Source of the DNA: an uncultured Clostridium sp.
Lineage (GTDB): Bacteria > Bacillota > Clostridia > Clostridiales > Clostridiaceae
Assembly: GCA_934746785.1 (NCBI GenBank)
Contig: CAKVFO010000109.1
Coordinates: 1-11,389 of the forward strand
DNA: 11,389 nucleotides
Direction: 5' to 3'
The notes beneath the pieces were generated by a model, which had not been told where the DNA came from, did not search any database, and was given only the letters and a program-made list of their open reading frames with translations. Numbering within the stretch: the stretch's first letter is position 1; each line of letters begins with the position of its first letter. Of this stretch, positions 4,875 through 11,389 are shown one piece after another. The position numbers were made by a program, and so were the translations under genes.

Positions 4875-7265
4875 TTATGCAAATACTTCTTTAGCAACCT
4901 CTACAGATTCTTTAGCATCTTTTGAGTAATAATCAGCTCCTATTTTCTTAGCATATTCAGGAGTTAAAACTGCGCCTCCTACGAATACCTTACCTTTATA
5001 GTTATTAGCTTTTAATGCCTTTATAGTTTCTTCCATACTCTTTAGAGTAGTAGTCATAAGAGCACTTAATCCTACAAGTTTTATATCATTTTTTATAGCC
5101 TCTTCAACTACTTTTTCAACTGGAACATCTTTGCCTAAATCTATTACATCATAACCATAATTCTCTAAAATTACTTTGACTATATTTTTACCTATATCAT
5201 GTATATCCCCTTGAACTGTAGCTAGTATTATTTTTCCTTTTGAAATACTATTAGCATTAGTTTCAGAAAGACTTATTTTTAATACTTCAAAGGCTTCTTT
5301 TACTGTTTCAGCAGCTTGTATAAGTTGCGGAAGGAATAGTTCTCCCTTTTCATACTTTTCACCAACAATATCAAGCGCTGGTATTAGTAATTCATTAACT
5401 ATCTCAAGTTCTGTCTTTTCATTTAATAATTTCTTTGTTTCTTTTGCAGCTTCTTCTTTTAATCCTTTTATCACTATATATTTTAAATCTCTTTCTTCTT
5501 CTTTACTTTCTTCCTTTTTACTAGTTAAAGTTCCTCTTTCAATTTTTGCATTTCCATATAAAGAAATATATTTTTCTGCACCTTTATCCATATTAGCAAG
5601 AACTTTAAAGGAATTAACAACATCCATCATACCTTGACTATTTGGATTCATTATTGGAAGATCTAGTCCATTTGCAAGAGCTGATGCAAGGAAAGTTTCA
5701 TTAATAAGCTGTCTACATGGCAAACCAAATGAAATATTAGATACTCCAAGAAGAGTTTTTACTCCTAACTTTTCATGAACCATTCTTACTGCTTTTAAAG
5801 TTTCTTGAACTTCTTTTTGTTGTGCTGATGCTGTAAGTACTAAACAATCTATGAATATATCTTCCTTTTTTATACCATATTCTAAAGCCCTATTTACTAT
5901 CTTTTCTGCAATAGCAAATCTTTCATCAGCTGTTGGAGGTATTCCCCCTTTATCTAAAGTTAATCCTATTACACTAGCTCCATATTTCTTAATTAGAGGA
6001 AGAATCTCATCTAATTTTTCATCTTCACCATTAACTGAGTTTACAGATGGCTTACCATTATATATTCTAAGAGCTGCTTCTAAGCAGTCTGCATCTGATG
6101 AATCTAATTGAAGCGGCACATTAAGTATTCCTTGAATTTCCTTAACCACTCTAACCATGATTTCTGTTTCATTAATTTCAGGAAGACCGACATTAACATC
6201 TAGTATATCAGCTCCTGCTTCAACCTGATCTATAGCTTGTTTTAAAATATATTCTATATTATTATCTCGCAAAGCTTGTTGAAATACCTTTTTACCTGTT
6301 GGATTAATTCTTTCCCCTACAACCTTAACTTCATCAATCTTAACCATATTTGAAGGTGTACAAACGCAAGAGAATGGTTCAACAGTTCTTTTAACCACAT
6401 CTCTAGTATTTGCAAATTCTCTAAGTTTCTTTGTAAAGTCAGGGTTAGTTCCACAACATCCTCCAACAATACTTACTCCTAAATCAAGATATTTTTCCAT
6501 AACAGATGCAAACTCTTCTGCAGTAACATTAAATACAGTCTTTCCATCTTCAATTTCAGGAAGTCCAGCATTAGGCTGAGCCATTACTGGAATTGAAACT
6601 GTTTTAGTTACTCTCTCTATTAAAGGAAGTAATTCTGCTGGTCCTAAAGAGCAGTTTACACCTACTGCATCTGCGCCTAAAGATTCTAATACCACAGCCA
6701 TACTTTCCGGTGTACATCCTGTAAATGTTCTCCCATTAGCTTCAAAGGACATTGTAACAAATACAGGAAGATTACAGTTTTCTTTAGCCGCTAAAAGAGC
6801 TGCCTTAGCTTCATAAAGATCAGTCATAGTTTCTATTATTACTAAATCTGCTCCTGATGCGGTACCTTGAACTATCTGTCTTTTAAAAATTTCATAAGCT
6901 TCTTCAAACTTTAAAGTTCCCATTGGTTCTAAAAGCTGCCCTATTGGCCCTATATCTAATGCTGCATAAACTCCTTCTTTTTCTCCTATAGATTCTTTTG
7001 CAAGCTTAACAGCTGCATCTATTATTTCCTCAACTGAATATCCAATTTCAGCAAGTTTTAATTCATTAGCTCCAAAGGTATTAGTTGTTATTACCATAGC
7101 GCCATTATCTATATATTCTTTATGTATTTCTCTTATAATGTCTTTCTCTGTTATATTTAATAACTCTGGATTTTCTCCAAGCTTCAGTCCTTTTTTTTGA
7201 AGCATTGTTCCCATAGCTCCATCAATTACAAGTATATTATTGTTTATAAACTCTTTAAGATCCAC
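4875..7265 (-). CDS. metH: Cobalamin-dependent methionine synthase, short form lacking the reactivation domain
   Basis: MetH moves the methyl group of 5-methyl-THF through methylcobalamin to homocysteine. Numbering from the GTG start (796 aa), the homocysteine domain has DGAMGTML (15-22) and zinc ligands C205 (VNCSLGP) and C270-C271 (GGCCGT). The pterin domain begins at GERINPTG (317-324) with DVNVGLPEIN (356-365). A Lys/Glu-rich linker leads to the helical cap (about 600-665), and the B12 domain holds GDIHDIGKN with cobalt ligand H689. E. coli MetH is 1227 aa; the C-terminal SAM-binding reactivation domain is absent here and is supplied by the gene just upstream. The start is GTG at 7265, 7 nt after an AGAGGGG site and 11 nt inside the upstream gene. 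An in-frame ATG at 7361 would add 32 residues encoded wholly within the upstream gene and is unlikely. Confidence 0.95.
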   Translation of the reverse strand: MDLKEFINNNILVIDGAMGTMLQKKGLKLGENPELLNITEKDIIREIHKEYIDNGAMVITTNTFGANELKLAEIGYSVEEIIDAAVKLAKESIGEKEGVYAALDIGPIGQLLEPMGTLKFEEAYEIFKRQIVQGTASGADLVIIETMTDLYEAKAALLAAKENCNLPVFVTMSFEANGRTFTGCTPESMAVVLESLGADAVGVNCSLGPAELLPLIERVTKTVSIPVMAQPNAGLPEIEDGKTVFNVTAEEFASVMEKYLDLGVSIVGGCCGTNPDFTKKLREFANTRDVVKRTVEPFSCVCTPSNMVKIDEVKVVGERINPTGKKVFQQALRDNNIEYILKQAIDQVEAGADILDVNVGLPEINETEIMVRVVKEIQGILNVPLQLDSSDADCLEAALRIYNGKPSVNSVNGEDEKLDEILPLIKKYGASVIGLTLDKGGIPPTADERFAIAEKIVNRALEYGIKKEDIFIDCLVLTASAQQKEVQETLKAVRMVHEKLGVKTLLGVSNISFGLPCRQLINETFLASALANGLDLPIMNPNSQGMMDVVNSFKVLANMDKGAEKYISLYGNAKIERGTLTSKKEESKEEERDLKYIVIKGLKEEAAKETKKLLNEKTELEIVNELLIPALDIVGEKYEKGELFLPQLIQAAETVKEAFEVLKISLSETNANSISKGKIILATVQGDIHDIGKNIVKVILENYGYDVIDLGKDVPVEKVVEEAIKNDIKLVGLSALMTTTLKSMEETIKALKANNYKGKVFVGGAVLTPEYAKKIGADYYSKDAKESVEVAKEVFA

Positions 7266-7959
7266 AAACAAGCCCCTCTCTTCTAAAGCTGCAATTCTCA
7301 TAGTTTTTACATACTTCGCAGCCTTTTTTTCTTTCTTCTTTATTTCTTGGAATAAATCCAATAATTGCTGTTACTGATTTCCTAGGAAATAATAAATAAT
7401 GAGACGATACAGTTAATCCTATTCTTTTCTCCGCTCCTATGGTATTTATTAAATCTCTTTGTATTTCTAAAGGAAGATCACCATAACCTGGACTATATCT
7501 AAAGGTTATAGATAATCCTTTTTCTTCTGCTTCTTTCTTTATTTTCTCTTCAATAACATCACATATTTCTTCTACCGCTGTAGTTGCACATGAATCTAAA
7601 ATCAATGCTTTAGTCATACTTATTTTTTCATAAAGCTTAATTCTTTGTTCAATTCTATTACCTACAGTAACAGCCATTAGTACACTTTCTTTTGAGTCTT
7701 TTAAATGATTCCTTATATCATTTCCTGTAAGAACAAGATTAGTACCTTTAAAATAAACTCCATCTTCTTTAACTTCTATTACATACTTATTAAATATAAA
7801 TTTGGGTTCAATTAAAGTTTTGCTTTCCTCAATAACTGAATCTATTAATTCATCTAAAGATTTATCTAAAATTTGTTTTTCTGCTTTATAACCTAAATAC
7901 CTAAGGACCTCATCCTTAGGTATTTTTAAATTTCCTACGTTTACAATATTATTCGCCAT
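7255..7959 (-). CDS. Stand-alone B12-dependent methionine synthase reactivation protein with C-terminal cysteine cluster
   Basis: This 234-aa protein matches the MetH activation domain, which uses SAM and an electron donor to remethylate cob(II)alamin formed by accidental oxidation. The SAM-site pattern RYSPGYGDLPLEIQ (154-167) corresponds to the R-x-x-P-G-Y motif of E. coli MetH. It is followed by GAEKRIGLTVSSHYLLFPRKS (175-195, middle part shared with the family). The C-terminal tail has four cysteines, C214, C217, C223 and C232 (CX2CX5CX8C), absent from E. coli MetH, which could bind an Fe-S cluster or zinc. It overlaps luxS upstream and metH downstream by 11 nt each, so the three genes are translationally coupled. 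No good ribosome site precedes its ATG, consistent with coupling. Confidence 0.88.
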   Translation of the reverse strand: MANNIVNVGNLKIPKDEVLRYLGYKAEKQILDKSLDELIDSVIEESKTLIEPKFIFNKYVIEVKEDGVYFKGTNLVLTGNDIRNHLKDSKESVLMAVTVGNRIEQRIKLYEKISMTKALILDSCATTAVEEICDVIEEKIKKEAEEKGLSITFRYSPGYGDLPLEIQRDLINTIGAEKRIGLTVSSHYLLFPRKSVTAIIGFIPRNKEERKKGCEVCKNYENCSFRREGLVCGS

Positions 7960-8404
7960 ATATATTTAAAGCAAATCCCTTATCTAATGCTTTTTTTGCA
8001 TATTCCTTTGCACCAAATAATGATAAATCTCTATAATTTCCACATTGAATTTCATTAGCTGCTGGAACTTCTTTATAATCAAGAGCTTTCTTCAATGACT
8101 TTTCTAAAGCTTCCTTTATTTCTTCTGGCTGTCTATCCCCAAATAATGATAAGTAGAATCCTGTTCTGCATCCCATAGGTGATAAATCTATAATCCCTTC
8201 AAGCTCACATCTAAGTTCATGAGCTAATATATGTTCTAAGGCATGCATAGCTGCTGTTCCAAAAGCCTCAAGATTTGGCTGCAAGAATCTTAAATCAAAC
8301 TTTGTAACCTTATCTCCCTTTTCTCCATTTAAGACGCAGCATTTTCTTACATATGGAGCCTTTACCTTTCTGTGATCTAATTCAAAACTTTCTACCTTTT
8401 CCAT
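7949..8404 (-). CDS. luxS: S-ribosylhomocysteine lyase (AI-2 synthase)
   Basis: LuxS splits S-ribosylhomocysteine into homocysteine and DPD, the precursor of autoinducer-2. It is 151 aa, the normal size. The metal ligands are H54 and H58 with catalytic E57 in HALEH, and C121 in NEIQCGNY; the active-site cysteine is C79 in SPMGCRTGFYL. SPMGCRTG replaces the common SPMGCQTG and HALEH replaces HTLEH, both mild variations. It has an AGGGGGAAA site, an 11-nt gap after metF and an 11-nt overlap with the next gene. Placed between metF and metH it feeds homocysteine straight to MetH. The partner nucleosidase (Pfs/MtnN) is not in this window. Confidence 0.96.
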   Translation of the reverse strand: MEKVESFELDHRKVKAPYVRKCCVLNGEKGDKVTKFDLRFLQPNLEAFGTAAMHALEHILAHELRCELEGIIDLSPMGCRTGFYLSLFGDRQPEEIKEALEKSLKKALDYKEVPAANEIQCGNYRDLSLFGAKEYAKKALDKGFALNIYGE

Positions 8405-8415
8405 TTGATTTCCCC

Positions 8416-9300
8416 CTAAACTTTTTGTATTTTATTTTCTGTTGCTATTATATTCTTTATACTTCCTGTAATCTTATTAGCTAAATATTTATTATTCATT
8501 ACATATAAATGGATGCCATCTACTCCTGTAGATACTAAATCTACTATTTGTTCTACTGCATATGCTATTCCTGCATCTCTTAAAGCTTCTTTATCATATT
8601 CATACTTTTCCATTATTTTTATAAACTTCTTTGGAAGAGAAGCTCCACTTAAAGATACCATTCTTTCAATCTGCTTCTTATTAGTTACAGGCATTATACC
8701 TGCTTCTATAGGAATAGTTATTCCTGCTCTTGTAGCTTCTTCTTTAAATTCATAAAACTTTTCATTATCAAAAAATAATTGGCTAATAAAGTAGGATGCA
8801 CCTACATCTTGTTTTCTCTTCATATTAAGTACTTCGTTTACTAATCCTTTATTCTCCATATGTCCTTCTGGATAGCATGCTGCTGCTAAATTAAACTTAT
8901 TATGATCTATATATTTAATAAGATCTGATGCATGTTTAAATTCACCTTTAACTTCTCCATCTAAAGGAATATCACCTCTTAACGCAAGGATATTTTCTAT
9001 ATTATGTTCTTGTAGGGATTTTAAATAAAAATCTATATCTTCCTTAGAAGAACTGATACAAGTCAAATGTGCTACTGCTTCAATATTATATTTATTTTTT
9101 ACTAAAGAAGTTAATTCAATAGTTTTATTGTCTTTAACGCTTCCACCTGCCCCATAGGTTACACTTATATAATCTGGATTTAATCCTGCTAATTCATCTA
9201 AGGTAGTATAAATTGTATCTATTGACGATGTAGTCTTTGGTGGAAATATCTCAAAAGAAAAAACAGTCTTCTTTTGATTAAATATTTCTTCTATTTTCAT
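8416..9300 (-). CDS. metF: Methylenetetrahydrofolate reductase
   Basis: MetF reduces 5,10-methylene-THF to 5-methyl-THF using FAD, supplying the methyl donor for MetH. It is 294 aa, the size of bacterial MetF, as a single TIM barrel. The motifs are FSFEIFPPKT (14-23, catalytic E17), YISVTYGAGGS (44-54), AHLTCIS (77-83), NILALRGDIP (103-112, with D110), AACYPEGH (140-147) and GASYFISQLFFD (167-178). The ATG follows AAGGGGGC at good spacing, and the S-box terminator ends 16 nt before the start codon. It is the first gene of the SAM-controlled operon. Confidence 0.97.
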   Translation of the reverse strand: MKIEEIFNQKKTVFSFEIFPPKTTSSIDTIYTTLDELAGLNPDYISVTYGAGGSVKDNKTIELTSLVKNKYNIEAVAHLTCISSSKEDIDFYLKSLQEHNIENILALRGDIPLDGEVKGEFKHASDLIKYIDHNKFNLAAACYPEGHMENKGLVNEVLNMKRKQDVGASYFISQLFFDNEKFYEFKEEATRAGITIPIEAGIMPVTNKKQIERMVSLSGASLPKKFIKIMEKYEYDKEALRDAGIAYAVEQIVDLVSTGVDGIHLYVMNNKYLANKITGSIKNIIATENKIQKV

Positions 9301-9316
9301 TTTTTTGCCCCCTTAT

Positions 9317-9347
9317 AAAAAACGCCTAAAGGGATTATCCTTTAGGC
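9317..9347 (-). terminator. Riboswitch-controlled intrinsic terminator (S-box expression platform)
   Basis: On the minus strand GCCTAAAGG (9347... as CCTTTAGGC on plus, 9339-9347) pairs with 9332-9324 as a 9-bp stem, followed by one G and six T (9322-9317). The segment ATAATCC (9338-9332) in its loop and 3' arm is complementary to GGATTAT (9375-9369) at the 3' side of aptamer stem P1. When SAM is absent these can pair as an antiterminator; when SAM holds P1 closed the terminator forms. It may also stop readthrough from the upstream transferase gene. Confidence 0.9.
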
Positions 9348-9368
9348 ATATACTTACTACTTAATAAA

Positions 9369-9470
9369 ATAATCCTTATCTTTCAGCTATGCTGCAGGAA
9401 TTAGCACCAAGTATAAATACCGGTTGCTGGGTTTCATCGGGCCAGTCCCTCCACCTCTCATGATAAGATA
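9369..9470 (-). promoter_or_regulatory. SAM-I (S-box) riboswitch aptamer controlling metF-luxS-reactivation-metH
   Basis: The conserved S-box blocks appear in order on the minus strand: CTTATCATGAGAGGTGG, then GAGGGACTGGCCCGATGAAA, then CCCAGCAACCGG, TGGTGCTAATTCC and GAAAGATAAG. P1 forms between CTTATC (9467-9462) and GATAAG (9380-9375). AGAGGTGGAGGGAC, GATGAAACC and GCAACC are hallmark S-box segments for SAM contacts, the kink-turn and the P2 pseudoknot. SAM-I riboswitches shut off downstream methionine genes when SAM is plentiful. The terminator 20-odd nt further on completes an OFF switch. Confidence 0.97.
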
Positions 9471-9487
9471 TTCTTCAGTTTTATTCC

Positions 9488-9516
9488 ATTATATACTATT
9501 TTTATGTATTTGTGAA
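9488..9516 (-). promoter_or_regulatory. Sigma-A-like promoter of the S-box leader
   Basis: On the minus strand TTCACA (9516-9511) and a perfect TATAAT (9493-9488) are 17 nt apart, predicting a start near 9481, about 10 nt before the riboswitch. The -35 lies only 12 nt past the stop codon of the upstream transferase gene. Confidence 0.8.
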
Positions 9517-9527
9517 CATTTATTTTG

Positions 9528-10484
9528 TTAATTTTTTAATAATAGTAAGAAAATTGATATTGCACTACATATAAAACTTATAGTTAAAATTAGACTAACT
9601 GTTTGATTTATTGTCAAACCTTTTTCCTCTAGTCTAAAATGCATTTGACTTCTATCTGCTTGGTATACAGGCTTACCTTCTCTAAATCTCTTATATATTA
9701 CAAAAATATTATCAAAAATAGGTACTGCAAGAGCTAGTATTGGTATAAACAAGCTTAATACTGTAGCCTGTTTAAAAGCTCCATCAATTGCTATTACGCT
9801 TAATAAAAATCCTACTAAATTAGCACCTGAATCCCCCATAAATATTTTAGCTGGATGCCTATTATATATTAAGAATCCAATTAATGCCCCTGATAAAATT
9901 ATTGATATTATAGCTGAATCTGTTTGTTTTAATATTATTGCAGCAAAGAAAAAAGTCATTGCTGATATAAGTGATATCCCTCCTGCTAATCCATCCATTC
10001 CATCTGACCAATTTATAACTGTCGTTACTCCAAAAATCCATGTTATTGTCAAAAAAAACTGTACTGTTTTTGATAATAACACATATTCTCCTGTAAAAGG
10101 ATTCGCAAATCCTTGAAATGCAATTCCTGCTTTAAAAACTAATGCAGCTGCTAAAAGCTGAATTATTAATCTCGGATATATAGGAAACTCCTTACCTATG
10201 GTTTTATAATAATCATCTACTAATCCAATGATAAGAATTAAAGTTGCTGAAATAAAAATCCATATATTCTCTCTCATATTCATACTATTTCTCATTACAA
10301 AAAAATAAACTAGAAAAAACCCTATATATATTCCTACTCCCCCACACAAAGGTATTGGGGATACATGTTTCTTTCTCTTTGTTGGCTTATCAGTAAATTC
10401 CAACTTCGTTGCTATCTTCATTAATAAAGGCATAATAAAGTAAACAATTAAGAAAGTAATTACAAGTTGTAATAAATATTGCAT
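9528..10484 (-). CDS. Polyprenyl-phosphate GlcNAc-1-phosphate transferase (WecA/TagO type)
   Basis: This is a multi-pass membrane enzyme of the MraY/WecA family that places a sugar phosphate on undecaprenyl phosphate, the first step of wall teichoic acid or other surface glycan synthesis. Numbering from the ATG at 10484 (318 aa, near TagO size), the motifs are GLVDDYYK (87-94, Mg/substrate Asp pair), NWSDGMDGLAGG (158-169), MGDSGANLVGF (216-226) and a last cytoplasmic loop DRSQMHFRL (277-285). Where WecA/TagO have an H-I-H-H motif this protein has Q-M-H-F, so only one His remains, which may alter sugar choice. The ATG at 10484 follows AAGGAG and starts directly with a membrane segment. A longer GTG-initiated form (from 10535) has no ribosome site. 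It appears monocistronic. Confidence 0.88.
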   Translation of the reverse strand: MQYLLQLVITFLIVYFIMPLLMKIATKLEFTDKPTKRKKHVSPIPLCGGVGIYIGFFLVYFFVMRNSMNMRENIWIFISATLILIIGLVDDYYKTIGKEFPIYPRLIIQLLAAALVFKAGIAFQGFANPFTGEYVLLSKTVQFFLTITWIFGVTTVINWSDGMDGLAGGISLISAMTFFFAAIILKQTDSAIISIILSGALIGFLIYNRHPAKIFMGDSGANLVGFLLSVIAIDGAFKQATVLSLFIPILALAVPIFDNIFVIYKRFREGKPVYQADRSQMHFRLEEKGLTINQTVSLILTISFICSAISIFLLLLKN

Positions 10485-10546
10485 AGTAACCCTACTCCTT
10501 AAATAGTTTGTGTCCATTATTTTATGACTTTCCACTCTCTATATGA

Positions 10547-10575
10547 ATTATACTATTGTCGACTTTTTTTATCAA
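10547..10575 (-). promoter_or_regulatory. Sigma-A-like promoter of the polyprenyl-phosphate transferase gene
   Basis: On the minus strand TTGATA (10575-10570) and a perfect TATAAT (10552-10547) are 17 nt apart. The predicted start near 10540 leaves a leader of about 56 nt to the preferred ATG at 10484. The spacer contains the palindrome GTCGAC, giving TTGTCGAC on the plus strand, one base from a Spo0A box. Confidence 0.75.
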
Positions 10576-10662
10576 TTACAAAAATATTAATATTTATTGT
10601 TTCAAAAGTTATTAGCTCTACATAAGTAATATTTTTATGCTCCAAAATCATAACCAGTCGCT

Positions 10663-10703
10663 AAAAAAAATCGTATTCCTTAAATTTAAGAAATACGATT
10701 TTT
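10663..10703 (-). terminator. Intrinsic terminator of the V-type ATPase operon
   Basis: AAAAATCGTATT (10666-10677) pairs with AATACGATTTTT (10692-10703), with an inner CTTAAATTTAAG palindrome. On the minus strand the stem runs into eight T (10670-10663). It starts 6 nt past the subunit D stop and separates the ATPase genes from the transferase promoter. The plus strand also ends in TTTTT, so it could act both ways. Confidence 0.9.
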
Positions 10704-10708
10704 CGCTT

Positions 10709-11350
10709 TTATCCTCTTTGTTCAATCATGCTCTTAACTTTCATAAGTCTTGTTGTAGCTTCTTTTTCATTTTCATCAAGTCTCATTCTGATGTACTTGA
10801 TTGTTTCTTGAAGCTGAGGAATTGTCATGTACTCAAGAGCGTTAACTCTTCTTCTTGTACTTTCAATTTCATCAGCCATAAGCTGGCATGACTTTTCAAC
10901 TTCTGCAAGTTCTAAAAGCTGTGGTAATATACCGTATAATTTAGAAAGTGTATCGTCAAGTTCTGAAGATGTATTGGCGAATCCATAAGGATATATGCTT
11001 CCTTCATCCCCTTCAAGTTGTCTCTTGAAGTTCATTACAGGAACAGATACACTCATTACATTCTTTTCACCAACTTCAACTGAAATTTGTTCTTTTGGAT
11101 AAGAAACAGCTTCTTCTAAGAATTCTGAACTCATAACAGCTCTAGCCATTACAAAGTCCTTAAGTGAACTTTGTAATTGGTCTTCAACTTCTTTTCTAAG
11201 CTTGTTGTTATATTTAACTAGGTTAATGAATTGTCTCATTAATTCATCTTGCTTATCCTTTAATAATTTATGACTTCTAGTTGACGTTGCTAATCTCTTC
11301 TTTAGTCTAGAAAGTTCCATTCTAGTAGGATTGACGTTTAACTTAGCCAT
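10709..11350 (-). CDS. ntpD: V-type (V/A-type) ATP synthase subunit D
   Basis: Subunit D is the central rotor shaft of the V1 part and couples ATP turnover in the A3B3 head to ion movement through the membrane ring. The protein is 213 aa, normal for bacterial NtpD/AtpD. It starts with the typical NVNPTRMELSRLKKRL (5-20), followed by long N- and C-terminal helices that form an antiparallel coiled coil (about 8-75 and 135-205). The C-terminal RRRVNALEYMTIPQL (residues 166-180) is a hallmark. It begins 3 nt after the subunit B stop, with GAGAGGAAG in the end of that gene as ribosome site. As the last gene before a terminator it fits the usual ...A-B-D order. Na+ versus H+ specificity is set by other subunits not seen here. 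Confidence 0.95.
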   Translation of the reverse strand: MAKLNVNPTRMELSRLKKRLATSTRSHKLLKDKQDELMRQFINLVKYNNKLRKEVEDQLQSSLKDFVMARAVMSSEFLEEAVSYPKEQISVEVGEKNVMSVSVPVMNFKRQLEGDEGSIYPYGFANTSSELDDTLSKLYGILPQLLELAEVEKSCQLMADEIESTRRRVNALEYMTIPQLQETIKYIRMRLDENEKEATTRLMKVKSMIEQRG

Positions 11351-11353
11351 AGA

Positions 11354-11389
11354 CTATTCTTCCTCTCTTGGCAGATATTTTTCAAGGTA
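11354..11389 (-). CDS. ntpB: V-type ATP synthase subunit B, C-terminal end only (partial)
   Basis: Only the last 11 codons are in the window, reading YLEKYLPREEE and TAG. The call rests on position directly before subunit D, the open frame to the window edge and the acidic tail usual for bacterial V-ATPase B subunits. The rest of the gene lies beyond the right edge. Confidence 0.7.
   Translation of the reverse strand, partial: YLEKYLPREEE

Noticed and set aside
5851..6111. Plus-strand open frame of 86 codons inside metH
   Set aside because: Antisense shadow of a well-supported metH pterin-domain region; no ribosome site or recognisable protein.
7266..7361. N-terminal extension of MetH from an ATG at 7361
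   Set aside because: It would lie wholly within the reactivation-protein gene, adds a Lys-rich stretch not expected in MetH, and the GTG at 7265 has a proper ribosome site.
8513..8755. Plus-strand open frame of 80 codons inside metF
   Set aside because: Antisense of conserved MetF coding sequence; no independent signals.
10485..10535. Longer transferase form from GTG at 10535 or ATG at 10517
   Set aside because: Neither has a well-spaced ribosome site; the ATG at 10484 follows AAGGAG and starts at the first membrane helix, as in the family.
10637..10891. Plus-strand open frame of 84 codons across the ATPase terminator
   Set aside because: It runs through the intrinsic terminator and then antisense to subunit D, with no convincing ribosome site.
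1..11389. tRNA or rRNA genes, CRISPR arrays, prophage or defence islands
   Set aside because: None seen. Intergenic regions are explained by promoters, terminators, the S-box leader and the ncRNA, and coding density and composition look uniform.

Overview
The window looks like chromosome from a low-GC, spore-forming Firmicute, most likely Clostridium sensu stricto. The evidence is strong AT bias, Gram-positive AGGAGG/GGGGG ribosome sites, HPr kinase, a Spo0E-like regulator, an S-box riboswitch, a V-type ATPase and DUF896/DUF1292 proteins. The genus is inferred from gene content, not from a database match. Nearly all genes read on the minus strand. The one exception is a small plus-strand gene at 2981-3184.

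Reading the minus strand from the right edge, 10663-11389 is the end of a V-type ATPase operon: the last codons of subunit B, then subunit D, then a terminator. Next comes a monocistronic polyprenyl-phosphate sugar-phosphate transferase (9528-10484) with its own sigma-A promoter. A SAM-I (S-box) riboswitch with an intrinsic terminator (9317-9470) then heads a four-gene methionine cycle operon: metF, luxS, a separate B12-dependent MetH reactivation protein, and a short metH. These four genes are packed with 11-nt gaps or 11-nt overlaps. Together they make 5-methyl-THF, recycle S-ribosylhomocysteine to homocysteine, and methylate homocysteine, with SAM as the feedback signal. After metH lies a niacin-type ECF S component (niaX-like, 4272-4799). 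Its -10 box is buried in a 20-bp inverted repeat, a likely repressor operator.

Next is a two-gene unit of very acidic small proteins (DUF1292 and an unrecognised 131-aa protein). It is followed directly by a strong promoter and a structured RNA of about 190 nt that I call as probable 6S RNA. Its terminator is shared, in both directions, with the plus-strand Spo0E-like gene.

The divergent region 2683-2980 carries promoters for both sides and a 12-bp direct repeat. Each repeat copy contains a TGACGAA match to the classical Spo0A box TGNCGAA. Leftwards runs the operon DUF896 - hprK - M18 aminopeptidase, ended by a strong terminator at 94-132. The extreme left edge may hold the C-terminal scrap of a transposase.

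Most of the window is ordinary clostridial housekeeping DNA. I see no CRISPR array, prophage, intact IS or defence system. The items most worth a second look are the Spo0E-like gene with its putative Spo0A boxes, the ncRNA, the stand-alone MetH reactivation protein with its cysteine tail, and the niaX operator.
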